Below are positions 44,191 through 52,413 of a stretch of DNA of 64,000 nt, piece by piece. Origin of the DNA: Rhizobiales bacterium 63-22 (lineage in GTDB: Bacteria; Pseudomonadota; Alphaproteobacteria; Rhizobiales; Rhizobiaceae); NCBI GenBank assembly GCA_001898995.1, contig MKVZ01000009.1, positions 1-64,000 on the forward strand, read 5' to 3'. The position numbers and the translations under genes are program-made. The notes below the pieces were generated by a model. The model was given only the letters and a program-made list of their open reading frames with translations. It was not told where the DNA came from and did no database searches. Position 1 is the first letter of the stretch. Each line of letters begins with the position of its first letter.

Positions 44191-45069
44191 ATGACTCTTG
44201 CGCCAAGTGGCGAAAAACTGGTGATCGTAAAACCGAAGAAGCTTGGAACCAAACTGCTGGCTGTGGTCTGCATTGTGGTTCTGCTCTTCATTGCCAATGC
44301 GTTCCGTACCGGTGATATCGGCTGGTCCGTCGTCGGCGAATATCTCTTCTCCAGGCCGGTGATGCACGGTGTCCTGGGCACCATCGTCATGACCTTCTGC
44401 TCCATGGTACTCGGTATCCTGCTGGGTGTCACCGCCGCCATGATGCGCATGTCGGAGAACAGGGTACTGCAAAGCATCTCCAGCGGTTATGTCTGGCTGT
44501 TCCGCGGCACGCCGGCGCTGTTGCAGCTGCTGTTGTGGTTCAACCTGGCGCTCATCTTCCCCACCATCAGTTTCTTCGGCTTCTACAGCGTCAGCACCGT
44601 CGACGTGATGACACCCTTCATCGCTGCACTTCTCGGCCTCGGCATCCAGCAGGGCGCCTATACGGCGGAAGTGGTGCGCGCGGGCCTCTTGTCCGTCGAC
44701 AAGGGCCAGACCGAGGCGGCGCTCTCCATCGGCATGACCCGGCTGCGCGCCATGATCGGTATCGTGCTGCCGCAGGCCATGCGCGTCATCGTGCCGCCGA
44801 TCGGCAACGAGACCATCGGCATGGTCAAGCTCACCTCGCTCGCCAGCGTCATCCAGTATGCGGAAGTACTGCGCAGCGTCGAAGACGTCTATTACGCCAA
44901 TTCCCGCGTCATCGAACTGCTGATCGTCGCTGCCATCTGGTACATGGTCATCGTCACCGTGCTCAGCATCGCACAGGTCTATATCGAACGTTACTTCTCT
45001 CGCGGCTGGGGTCGCAGAAACCAGTCCGCCCAGCCTGCGGCTGCACCGCAGATCGTGGAGGAGGCGTGA
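44191..45069 (+). CDS. Amino acid ABC transporter permease
   Basis: This 292-residue membrane protein has a polar N-terminal extension (about 20 residues), about five or six hydrophobic segments and the coupling loop [20 protein letters not shown]. Only one permease gene is present, so the channel is probably a homodimer. It is the first gene of the operon and its stop overlaps the ATPase start by one base. The polar N- and C-terminal tails exceed those of typical HisM-like permeases. Confidence 0.88.
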   Translation: MTLAPSGEKLVIVKPKKLGTKLLAVVCIVVLLFIANAFRTGDIGWSVVGEYLFSRPVMHGVLGTIVMTFCSMVLGILLGVTAAMMRMSENRVLQSISSGYVWLFRGTPALLQLLLWFNLALIFPTISFFGFYSVSTVDVMTPFIAALLGLGIQQGAYTAEVVRAGLLSVDKGQTEAALSIGMTRLRAMIGIVLPQAMRVIVPPIGNETIGMVKLTSLASVIQYAEVLRSVEDVYYANSRVIELLIVAAIWYMVIVTVLSIAQVYIERYFSRGWGRRNQSAQPAAAPQIVEEA

Positions 45070-45830
45070 TGAACCCGGTCATCTCCATCAAAGGCGTGCA
45101 GAAATTCTTCGGCGATTTTCAGGTCCTGACCGATATCGATTTCGAGATCCGGAAGGGCGAGGTGGTCTGCGTCATCGGGCCATCCGGCTCCGGCAAGAGC
45201 ACCTTCCTGCGCTGCATCAACCAGCTCGAAAGCGTCGATGAAGGCATTATCACCGTCAACGGCGAGATCGCAGGCTATCAGCGCAGGGGGAACAAGCTCT
45301 ATCCGTTGAGCGACCGCGTTGTGGCGCGCCAGCGGCAGAATGTGGGCATGGTGTTCCAGCGCTTCCATCTCTTCCCGCACAAGACCGTGTTGCAGAACGT
45401 GACCGAAGGCCCGATCAAGGTGCAGAAGCGCGACGCCGCCACTGCCCGCAAGGAGGCGCTCGCCCTGCTGGAGCGCGTCGGTCTCGGCCACAGGGCGGAC
45501 GCCTATCCGGCCGAACTGTCCGGCGGCCAGCAGCAGCGCGTCGCCATCGCCCGCGCACTGGCCATGAAACCACAGGCCATGCTGTTCGACGAGCCGACCT
45601 CCGCGCTCGACCCTGAACTGGTGGGCGAGGTGCTGGGCGTCATGAAGGAACTGGCGCGCGCCGGTACCACCATGATCGTCGTCACCCATGAAATCGGCTT
45701 CTGCCGCGAGGTGGCAGACCGTGTGCTGTTCATGGACGCCGGCCGCATCGTGGCCGACGGCACACCGGCCGAAATACTCGAAAACCCACAGAATCCCCGC
45801 GTCAAGAGCTTCATATCCGCGGTTCTTTGA
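45069..45830 (+). CDS. Amino acid ABC transporter ATP-binding protein
   Basis: This 253-residue ATPase has Walker [10 protein letters not shown] (37-45), Q-loop [12 protein letters not shown], signature LSGGQQQR, Walker [13 protein letters not shown] and the switch in VVTHE. It carries the HisP-type insertion after the first strands ([15 protein letters not shown]). It is coupled to the permease and followed 26 bp later by the binding protein. Confidence 0.92.
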   Translation: MNPVISIKGVQKFFGDFQVLTDIDFEIRKGEVVCVIGPSGSGKSTFLRCINQLESVDEGIITVNGEIAGYQRRGNKLYPLSDRVVARQRQNVGMVFQRFHLFPHKTVLQNVTEGPIKVQKRDAATARKEALALLERVGLGHRADAYPAELSGGQQQRVAIARALAMKPQAMLFDEPTSALDPELVGEVLGVMKELARAGTTMIVVTHEIGFCREVADRVLFMDAGRIVADGTPAEILENPQNPRVKSFISAVL

Positions 45831-45856
45831 AAAGACCGCCACAAGAGGAGAACAGA

Positions 45857-46687
45857 ATGAAACATCTTTCGCTTATCGTCTCGGCCCTGGCCGTTCTGGC
45901 TGCCGGTCCTGCTCTCGCCGCCGACAACCCGCTTCATCTGAAGAACGAAAAAGAATTGCGCGTGCTGATCAACCCGATCTACCCGCCGATGGAGTTCATC
46001 AATCAGAAAACGGGCGTTCTCGACGGCGTCGATGTCGATCTGGCCAATGCCATCGGCAAGAAGCTCAATCTGGAAGTCCTGTTCGTCAATTCCGCCTTCG
46101 CCGAAATGCCGAGCGGTCTTCAGACCGGCCGCGGCGACGTCATCATCTCGGGCATGAGCGACACGGTGAAGCGTCAGCAAACGATGGATTTCGTGGATTA
46201 CGTCACCACCGGCCCGATCTTCTTCACCACCAAGGCCAACGCCGCGAAATACAAGGTTCCCACCGATCTTTGCGGCAAGAAAATCGCAGGCAGCCGCAGC
46301 ACCACCTTCCCGGACAACGTGAAGACGTGGAGCCAGGCCAACTGTGTGGCCAAGGGCAAGCCCGCGGTGCAGTTCGAAGGAACGGAAGATTCCAACGCCG
46401 CCCGCCTCGGCATGCGCCAGGGCCGCTACGACGCCGTGGTGCAGGGCGTAGAGACCATCGCCTGGCAGATGAAGGTCGAGCCGGACACCTATGTGCTGGT
46501 CGGCGACCCGATCCTCACCAACGACGTCTTCGGCATGGGCTTCAAGAAGTCGAACACGGCGCTGCGCGACGCCGTCGCCAAGGCGCTGGACGAACTGATC
46601 AAGGACGGCACCTATGGCCAGATCCTCAAGAAATGGGATCTCAACCACAATGCCGTGCAGAAAGCTGTCATCAACGGCGTGAAATAA
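45857..46687 (+). CDS. Amino acid ABC transporter, substrate-binding protein (SBP_bac_3)
   Basis: This 276-residue precursor has a signal peptide ending at ALA (residue 21). The family-3 fold shows LRVLINPIYPPMEFINQKTG, LDGVDVDLANAIGKKLNLE and the lobe-2 texts AGSRSTTFPDNVKTW and GRYDAVVQGVETIAW. Two cysteines (LCGKK, NCVAK) may pair. The ATG follows AGGAG. The ligand is probably an amino acid-like compound; the downstream enzymes suggest an aminopolycarboxylate. A strong stem-loop follows. Confidence 0.88.
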   Translation: MKHLSLIVSALAVLAAGPALAADNPLHLKNEKELRVLINPIYPPMEFINQKTGVLDGVDVDLANAIGKKLNLEVLFVNSAFAEMPSGLQTGRGDVIISGMSDTVKRQQTMDFVDYVTTGPIFFTTKANAAKYKVPTDLCGKKIAGSRSTTFPDNVKTWSQANCVAKGKPAVQFEGTEDSNAARLGMRQGRYDAVVQGVETIAWQMKVEPDTYVLVGDPILTNDVFGMGFKKSNTALRDAVAKALDELIKDGTYGQILKKWDLNHNAVQKAVINGVK

Positions 46688-46694
46688 CGCCGGA

Positions 46695-46724
46695 CCGGGC
46701 GGCGCCCCGTTCCGCGCCGCCCGG
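46695..46724 (+). other. 11-bp stem-loop after the binding-protein gene
   Basis: CCGGGCGGCGC pairs perfectly with GCGCCGCCCGG across an 8-base loop, 8 bases after the stop and before the first deacetylase gene. A probable mRNA-protecting or attenuating hairpin. Confidence 0.65.
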
Positions 46725-46744
46725 TTCCACCGCGGTTCGATAAA

Positions 46745-47620
46745 ATGCTGAATACCCCTTTCGCTGCCCGGAAGCGCCCCGAATGGCCTTCCGGCAAACG
46801 GTCGGCTGTTGCCCTCGCCTTCGACCTCGACGGCCCCACCGGCGACGCCATGCTCGACGGCAGCCTTCCGGGCAACCTGCGCTATTTCACGGAAGGCGCT
46901 TACGGCCCGTGGCGCGCACTGCCCCGCCTTCTCGACCTTCTGGCCGAATACGGCCTCGTCGCCACTTTCTTCATCCCCACCTGGGTGGTGGAGCAATGGC
47001 CCGCGCGCTGCGAGGCCATCCTTATCGCCGGGCACGAGATCGCCTATCACGGCCATTACCACGAGGTCTTCATCGACTGCACGCCGGACGAGCAGATCGC
47101 CATCATGCAGCGCTCGGCGCAAGTGTTCGAAAGCCGCCTCGGCGTGAAGCCGGTCGGCTTCCGCACCCCCTCCGGCGACTGGAGCCCGCACACGGCGAAA
47201 ATCCTTAAGGAATTCGGCGTGCTTTATTCCTCCTCCATGCGCGGCGACGACCGGCCCTATTTCCATCCCGGCCCGGATGGCGAGCCCGGGCTGGTGGAGA
47301 TACCCGGCCGCTGGGACATCGACGATTACACCGCGCTGGCCTATTTCGAGGAGCCGGATTTCCCCATCGGACACGACCGCATCGCCGATTTCCGCGCTGT
47401 CGAAGCCAACTGGCGCGCGGAGTTCGAGGGTTTCTACCGCGACGGCCTGTGCTGGACCACCATCCTGCATCCGAAAGTGTCAGGCAAGCCGGGCCGGCTC
47501 TCCGTCCTGCGCGGGCTTTTCGAGGCGATCCGCGCCCATGACGACGTCTGGGTCGCGCGCGGCCGCGAGATCGCGCAATGGTGGATCGACCGGCACGCCG
47601 GCGAAGGAGACGCGCCATGA
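46745..47620 (+). CDS. Polysaccharide deacetylase (NodB-fold) family hydrolase, intact metal site
   Basis: This 291-residue protein resembles the PgdA (HP0310)/PuuE branch of carbohydrate esterase family 4. Conserved acids lie in AFDLDGPTGD (Asp27, Asp29) and the metal histidines in YHGHYHE (His102, His106), with GFRTPSGDWS and the C-terminal TTILHPKVSGKPGR. This branch hydrolyses non-peptide C-N bonds, including allantoin in PuuE, and not only sugar acetamides. It has no signal peptide. It overlaps the next paralog by 4 bp in a small-molecule operon, so a cytoplasmic amide, imide or N-acyl substrate is likely. Confidence 0.8.
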   Translation: MLNTPFAARKRPEWPSGKRSAVALAFDLDGPTGDAMLDGSLPGNLRYFTEGAYGPWRALPRLLDLLAEYGLVATFFIPTWVVEQWPARCEAILIAGHEIAYHGHYHEVFIDCTPDEQIAIMQRSAQVFESRLGVKPVGFRTPSGDWSPHTAKILKEFGVLYSSSMRGDDRPYFHPGPDGEPGLVEIPGRWDIDDYTALAYFEEPDFPIGHDRIADFRAVEANWRAEFEGFYRDGLCWTTILHPKVSGKPGRLSVLRGLFEAIRAHDDVWVARGREIAQWWIDRHAGEGDAP

Positions 47621-48501
47621 TCCCCGTCTTCCCATGGCCGCAGGGCAAACGCTGCGCCGTCGCCGTCACCGTGCTCTTTGACGACGGCATGGATGCCGTC
47701 GCCCGTGCGCCCGACCTCGCCGGCCGCGCCAAGAGCTTTTCCGTCTGGGAATATGGCGCGGCGCGCGGTGTCGAGCGTCTAGGCTCGCTGTTCACCGATC
47801 TCGGCGTGAAGACGACATGGTTTGTCCCCGGAGCAGTGGCGCAGAAGCATCGCGACCTCGTCGCCGAAGTCGCCCGCGCCGGGCATGAGATCGCCGCGCG
47901 CGGTGTCGACTTCGAGGATTTCTCCGCGCTTGATGCCGCGGCGCAAAAGGAAACGCTGCTGCGCTCCACCGACATTCTGGCCGAGATCGCCGGCCGCCAT
48001 CCGACCGGCTTCCGCCTGCCGCGCGGATGGTGGCCGCGCCGTTTCGACCGGACGCTCAAGGAAGCGGGCTTCGACTGGTCAGCCTCGCTCAACGGCGACG
48101 ACGCGCCCTATCTGCATCCCTCCTCGCTCGTGGAAATCCCGGTCCATGTCGAACTGGAGGACCGGCCCTATTTCCAGTTCAATTTCACGCCACCCTTCCC
48201 CAAAGGTCTGGGCCGCATCGCCTCTTATGAAGGTGTGCTGCACAACTGGACGGCCGAACTCGACGCCTACCGTCATTATGGCCGCTGCTACGTGTTGCAG
48301 GTGCGGCCCGAAATGACCGGCACGCCGGGCCGCATCTTCATTCTGGAAAAGCTGCTGCGCCACATCCTCACCCATGACGACGTGTGGCTCGCCACCGGCG
48401 GCGAGATCGCCACATGGGCTGCACAGCACGCGGGGCCGCTCGAAACCGGCCATCCACTGGAGATTTTCGAGCACTACCGCAAGGAGCAGGGCCTTGACTG
48501 A
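47617..48501 (+). CDS. NodB-fold paralog lacking the metal-binding histidines
   Basis: This 294-residue protein is similar in layout to the preceding gene product (GHEIA, GFRLPRGWWP, LVEIPVHVELEDRPYF, EMTGTPGR). The metal-ligand segment that reads YHGHYHE in the partner is here ARGVDFE, so both histidines are replaced (Arg95, Phe99). It is probably catalytically dead or uses another chemistry, and may form a heteromer with the active partner. The ATG overlaps the upstream stop; an open frame from 47578 is not needed. Confidence 0.72.
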   Translation: MIPVFPWPQGKRCAVAVTVLFDDGMDAVARAPDLAGRAKSFSVWEYGAARGVERLGSLFTDLGVKTTWFVPGAVAQKHRDLVAEVARAGHEIAARGVDFEDFSALDAAAQKETLLRSTDILAEIAGRHPTGFRLPRGWWPRRFDRTLKEAGFDWSASLNGDDAPYLHPSSLVEIPVHVELEDRPYFQFNFTPPFPKGLGRIASYEGVLHNWTAELDAYRHYGRCYVLQVRPEMTGTPGRIFILEKLLRHILTHDDVWLATGGEIATWAAQHAGPLETGHPLEIFEHYRKEQGLD

Positions 48502-49879
48502 CCATCCGTCCATGACGCTGGCGCGCAATGTCGCGGCCATGCGCTTCGCCGACTTTCCGGCGGCGACGATCCACAAGACGAAAATCCACATCCTCGATAC
48601 GCTGGGCGCGGCTATCGCCGGCGGGATCTCGCTCGAAACGCAAACCGTGCTGCGCGCCTTCGGTCTTGCCGATCAAAGCGGCGTGTGCGGCTCGGCACCG
48701 GTCTGGGGCACGGCCCTTGCGCTCGACAGCCGCACGGCGAGCTTCATCAACGGCGTCTCGGCCCACGCCTTCGAGCTTGACGATTGCGGCGGCTGCGACC
48801 ATTCCGGCGCGGTCGTCCTGCCTGCGGTTGTGGCCGCGCTCGGCGACATCCGCGAGGCCGTCACGGGCCAACATTTCCTCACCGCCGTCATCGCCGGCTA
48901 CGAGGTCGGGCGGCGCGTGCTAGAAGCCTGCGGCGGCTACGAAAGTTTCAATGGGCTGGGCTGGCACTCCACCGGCGTCTGCGGCGCCTTCGGCGCGGCG
49001 TCGGCTGTGGGCGCACTGCACGGCTTCGACGCGAAGCGGCACGCCTCGGCGCTCGGTGTCGCCTGCTCCTACGCCGGCGGCACATGGGCCTTCATCCACG
49101 ACGGCAGCCAGACGAAGAAACTGCACGCCGGCCGCGCCGCCGAAGGCGGCCTTTCCGCCGCGCGTCTCGCCGCCGCCGGTCTCGACGGCCCGCTGTCGGT
49201 GTTCGATGCTTCGGGCTGGGGCAATTTCTTCGCCACCTTCGCGCGCGGCGAGGCCGACGAAAATCTGCTTAGCGCCGATTTCGGCCAGTTCTGGCGCATC
49301 AACCGCTGTTCGATCAAGCCCTACGCCACCTGCCGCGGCACGCATTCGGCCGTGGACGCGGTGGAAAAAATGCTGGCCGGGCACGGCTTCGCGCCGAGCG
49401 ATATCGCCCGCATCGACGTCGGCATGAGCGCGTTTCAGGCCGGCATGTGCGGCGGCAAGACCATTGCCAGCCGCGCCGACGCGCAGATGAGCCTGCCCTA
49501 TGCGCTCGCCGCACGGCTGGAATACGGCAAGGTCGGCCTCGATGAACTCGAACGCGCCGCATGGTCGGCCCCGGCCATCGCACGCTGGCTGGCGCTCACT
49601 CATGTGGAGGTCGATCCTGCCATGGAAGCGGAGGCGGAGCCGGCGGTGACGCTCACGCTCAGCGATGGCCGCGCCTTCCGCGAGACGGTGGAATTTCCGC
49701 TCGGCAGCAGGGAGAACCCGATGAGCGACGCGGCGGTGATCGCCAAGTTCATGGCGCTGGCCGGACGCGTCCTGCCCGAAGAACGCTGCCGCGAAATCCG
49801 CGATTTCGTCATGGCCCTCGACACGATCCCCGACGCCCGGCGCCTTCCCGTTCTTCTCTCCCGACCGGCAAAGAACTGA
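48494..49879 (+). CDS. MmgE/PrpD-family protein, candidate iminodisuccinate-type epimerase
   Basis: This 461-residue protein shows MmgE/PrpD landmarks: TKIHILDTLGAAIAGG, ASFINGVSAHAFELDDCGG, GYEVGRRVLEA, GWHSTGVCGAFGAASA, IKPYATCRGTHSAVDA. The best start is TTG 48494, with AAGGAG seven bases upstream, overlapping the previous stop; ATG 48512 is the alternative. The family includes 2-methylcitrate dehydratase, cis-aconitate decarboxylase and the iminodisuccinate epimerase of Agrobacterium. With a C-N lyase and a D-amino acid aminotransferase directly downstream, the epimerase role is the most coherent reading, but it is inferred. Confidence 0.75.
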   Translation: MTDHPSMTLARNVAAMRFADFPAATIHKTKIHILDTLGAAIAGGISLETQTVLRAFGLADQSGVCGSAPVWGTALALDSRTASFINGVSAHAFELDDCGGCDHSGAVVLPAVVAALGDIREAVTGQHFLTAVIAGYEVGRRVLEACGGYESFNGLGWHSTGVCGAFGAASAVGALHGFDAKRHASALGVACSYAGGTWAFIHDGSQTKKLHAGRAAEGGLSAARLAAAGLDGPLSVFDASGWGNFFATFARGEADENLLSADFGQFWRINRCSIKPYATCRGTHSAVDAVEKMLAGHGFAPSDIARIDVGMSAFQAGMCGGKTIASRADAQMSLPYALAARLEYGKVGLDELERAAWSAPAIARWLALTHVEVDPAMEAEAEPAVTLTLSDGRAFRETVEFPLGSRENPMSDAAVIAKFMALAGRVLPEERCREIRDFVMALDTIPDARRLPVLLSRPAKN

Positions 49880-49905
49880 ACCGAATTTCACAGGAGCGAA
49901 CCCTC

Positions 49906-51309
49906 ATGTCGTCAGCCCCAGCCCCGTCAACCGGGGAAAAGACCTGGTCCCCGCTTTTCAAGGAACCCGTATCGGCGGATTTCCGTGATTTCCACGAATG
50001 CCTCGATCAGGACAAACGCATCGCGCTTTACGACGTGGCCGGCTCGCAGGTCCATGCAGACATGCTGGCACGCGCCGGCATCATCTCGCAGGCCGACAAC
50101 GCCGCGATCCAGAAGGGCCTCGCCGCCATTGCCGATGAAATGCGCGACGGTTCCTTCGAATGGAAAAAGGAACTTGAGGACGTCCACATGAACGTGGAGC
50201 AGCGGCTCACTGCTCTTGTCGGCGACGCCGGCAAGCGCCTGCACACCGCCCGCTCGCGCAACGACCAGAACGCCACCGATGTGCGGCTTTATGCCCGCGC
50301 CGAACTCGACGCGCTGGCCGAAGAGATCAAGGTGCTGATCTCCTCCTTCACCGATCTGGCCGAAGAGCACGCCGACACCATCATGCCCGGCTTCACCCAT
50401 TTGCAGGTGGCGCAGCCGATCACCTTCGGCCACCACATGATGGCCTATGCTGAAATGTTCCTGCGCGATCTGGAGCGCGTGCGTCAGGCCCGCGCGCGGC
50501 TCAATTATTCGCCGCTCGGCGCGGCAGCGCTTGCCGGCACCGGCTATCCGATTGACCCCGAATACAGCGCCGCCGCACTCGGCTTCGACGGTGTATGCCG
50601 CAACTCGCTCGATGCCGTTTCGGATCGCGACTATATCTGCGATATCTGCAATGCCGGAGCGGTGATCATGATGCACCTGTCGCGCTTCTGCGAGGAAGTC
50701 ATCCTCTGGTGCACGCCCATGTTCGACTTCATCGAGGTGGGTGACGCTTTCTGCACCGGCTCGTCGATCATGCCGCAGAAGCGCAATCCCGACCTCGCCG
50801 AGCTGGTGCGCGGCAAGGCGGCGCGCGTGATCGGCAATCTCGCCTTTGCCGCGACACTCAACAAGAACCTGCCGCTCGCCTTCAACAAGGACCAGCAGGA
50901 ATGCAAGCCGCCGCTGACCGACACGCTGGAGACGGTGCGCGGCGCGGTGACAGTGGTGGCGCAGATGAACCGCACCATCAAGGTGCGCAAGGAAAACATG
51001 CTCGCCGCGGCCGACAAAGGCTATTCCACCGCTACCGACCTCGCCGATTATCTGGTGCGGGCGGGCGTCGCCTTCCGTGACGCCCATCACGCGGTGGCCG
51101 CTATTGTCGGCCATGCCCGCGAAAAAGGCGTGGCGACGCTGGCCCAGCTTCCACTGGAAGATATGCGCCGCTTCTCGACGGCCATCGGCGAAGATGTCTA
51201 TGATGTGCTGACGGTGGAGGGATCGATAGCGAGTCGCGACCACACCGGCGGAACCGCGCCAGCGCAGGTGCGCCGCGCCATCGGGATCGTGCGCAGTCTG
51301 TTGCGCTGA
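49906..51309 (+). CDS. Argininosuccinate-lyase-like C-N lyase (EDDS/iminodisuccinate lyase candidate)
   Basis: This 467-residue aspartase/fumarase-superfamily lyase has the family signature GSSIMPQKRNPD (285-296, with the catalytic serine and Lys292), Arg-Asn in TARSRND and Thr-His in FTHLQ (164-165). It departs from argininosuccinate lyases where they contact the arginine part: HTARSRND for the usual HTGRSRND, HLQVAQP for HLQRAQP and AFNKDQQECKPP for AYNKDLQEDKEP. Known relatives with other substrates are EDDS lyases, which release fumarate. It lies 26 bp after the PrpD-like gene and 11 bp before a D-amino acid aminotransferase, so a catabolic C-N lyase is far more likely than ArgH. Confidence 0.78.
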   Translation: MSSAPAPSTGEKTWSPLFKEPVSADFRDFHECLDQDKRIALYDVAGSQVHADMLARAGIISQADNAAIQKGLAAIADEMRDGSFEWKKELEDVHMNVEQRLTALVGDAGKRLHTARSRNDQNATDVRLYARAELDALAEEIKVLISSFTDLAEEHADTIMPGFTHLQVAQPITFGHHMMAYAEMFLRDLERVRQARARLNYSPLGAAALAGTGYPIDPEYSAAALGFDGVCRNSLDAVSDRDYICDICNAGAVIMMHLSRFCEEVILWCTPMFDFIEVGDAFCTGSSIMPQKRNPDLAELVRGKAARVIGNLAFAATLNKNLPLAFNKDQQECKPPLTDTLETVRGAVTVVAQMNRTIKVRKENMLAAADKGYSTATDLADYLVRAGVAFRDAHHAVAAIVGHAREKGVATLAQLPLEDMRRFSTAIGEDVYDVLTVEGSIASRDHTGGTAPAQVRRAIGIVRSLLR

Positions 51310-51320
51310 AAGGATGAAAC

Positions 51321-52166
51321 ATGGAACGCACGGTTTATCTCAACGGCGAATTCCTTCCCGAAAACCGTGCGAAACTGTCCATCTTCGACCGCTCCGTCCT
51401 GTTCGCGGACGCGGTCTATGAAGTGACCTGCGTGATCGGCGGGCAGCTTCTCGACTTCATGGCGCATATGGAGCGGCTGAAATCCTCGCTGTCGAAACTG
51501 GACATGCGTTATACCGTCGACACGGACCGGCTTCTCGACGCCCACCGGCGGCTCGTCGCCGGGAACGGCATCGTCAACGGCGTGATCTATCTGCAAGTGT
51601 CGCGCGGGGCCGTCGACCGGGATTTCCGCTATAGCAACGATCCCGAGCCCACGGTCTTCGCCTTCACGCAACCCTTGCCGCGCAATCCGCTCGAAACGCT
51701 GGAGCGCCGCCTGAAACTGATCGCCGTCCCCGAAGGCCGCTGGAACCGCCTCGACATCAAGACGACGCAGCTTCTCTATTCCTCCCTTGCCAAGACGCAG
51801 GCGCTGGAAGCCGGTGCGGACGACGCCGTCTACCTGAAGGACGGGCGCGTGACCGAAGCGACGGCGTCCAATTTCTTCATCGTCACGCACGACGACAAGC
51901 TCGTCACATGTCCGCTCGACGGCTCCATTCTGGCGGGCATAACCCGGTCGCTGTTCCTCAAGGTGGCGCGGGAAAACGGGATCGCCGTCGAGGAACGCAC
52001 CTTCACGCTGGAGGAAGCCTGTGAGGCGCAGGGAGCCTTCATCACTTCGGCGACCAATTTCGGAACGCCGGTGACGCAGATCGACGGCAGGACGATCTCC
52101 GATGGCCCCGGCGCGCTGCTGACCCGGCTGCACCGGCTCTACGTGGAAAACGTTCCGAGGCTGTAA
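51321..52166 (+). CDS. D-amino acid aminotransferase (PLP fold-type IV)
   Basis: This 281-residue class IV aminotransferase has the Schiff-base Lys147 in LDIKTTQLLYSSLAK, Glu179 in DGRVTEATASNFF and the C-terminal cofactor loop ITSATNFGTPVTQ. Length and motifs fit D-alanine/D-aspartate aminotransferase (Dat) rather than branched-chain enzymes. The ATG follows AAAGGATG. As the last gene of the operon it would turn a D-amino acid, plausibly D-aspartate released by the lyase, into a 2-oxo acid. Confidence 0.85.
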   Translation: MERTVYLNGEFLPENRAKLSIFDRSVLFADAVYEVTCVIGGQLLDFMAHMERLKSSLSKLDMRYTVDTDRLLDAHRRLVAGNGIVNGVIYLQVSRGAVDRDFRYSNDPEPTVFAFTQPLPRNPLETLERRLKLIAVPEGRWNRLDIKTTQLLYSSLAKTQALEAGADDAVYLKDGRVTEATASNFFIVTHDDKLVTCPLDGSILAGITRSLFLKVARENGIAVEERTFTLEEACEAQGAFITSATNFGTPVTQIDGRTISDGPGALLTRLHRLYVENVPRL

Positions 52167-52175
52167 GGCGCACAT

Positions 52176-52368
52176 TCAACGAAGATGTTTTCTCGTCGTG
52201 TGCTTGACTTCGAGGTCGTTAGACAAGCCCCACGGTCCCGGTTCGCGGCCGATGCCGTTTGCCTTGAAGCCGCCCCACGAAGTCTCGACAAAAATCGCCT
52301 GCGGGTGTCGATCCACACATGGCCTACGCCGACCATCGCTGCAACCAGCCCGAAACCGTTTCTGAAAC
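52176..52368 (-). pseudogene. C-terminal remnant of an aldehyde dehydrogenase
   Basis: On the minus strand the frame ending at 52176 reads FVETSWGGFKANGIGRE, then GPWGLSNDLEVKHTTR, the unmistakable C-terminus of an aldehyde dehydrogenase. The preceding GVGHVWIDT is in another frame, so a frameshift near 52305-52312 also hit it. Nothing of the catalytic domain remains, and a terminator hairpin abuts its upstream edge. It marks a deletion or rearrangement between the aminopolycarboxylate operon and the LsrB-like transporter. Confidence 0.8.
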
Positions 52369-52393
52369 GGCGGCCCTTGCTGCAAGGGCCGCC
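52369..52393 (-). terminator. 11-bp stem terminator of the LsrB-like transporter operon
   Basis: GGCGGCCCTTG and its exact complement flank a 3-base loop, 21 bases after the binding-protein stop on the minus strand, followed by GTTTC. A second palindrome CCGTTTCTGAAACGG (52356-52370) follows directly. Confidence 0.65.
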
Positions 52394-52413
52394 TGATCAT
52401 ATCCCGTGTCGGA

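Noticed and set aside
49906..51309. Biosynthetic argininosuccinate lyase
   Set aside because: Operon context and altered arginine-contact positions argue against it.
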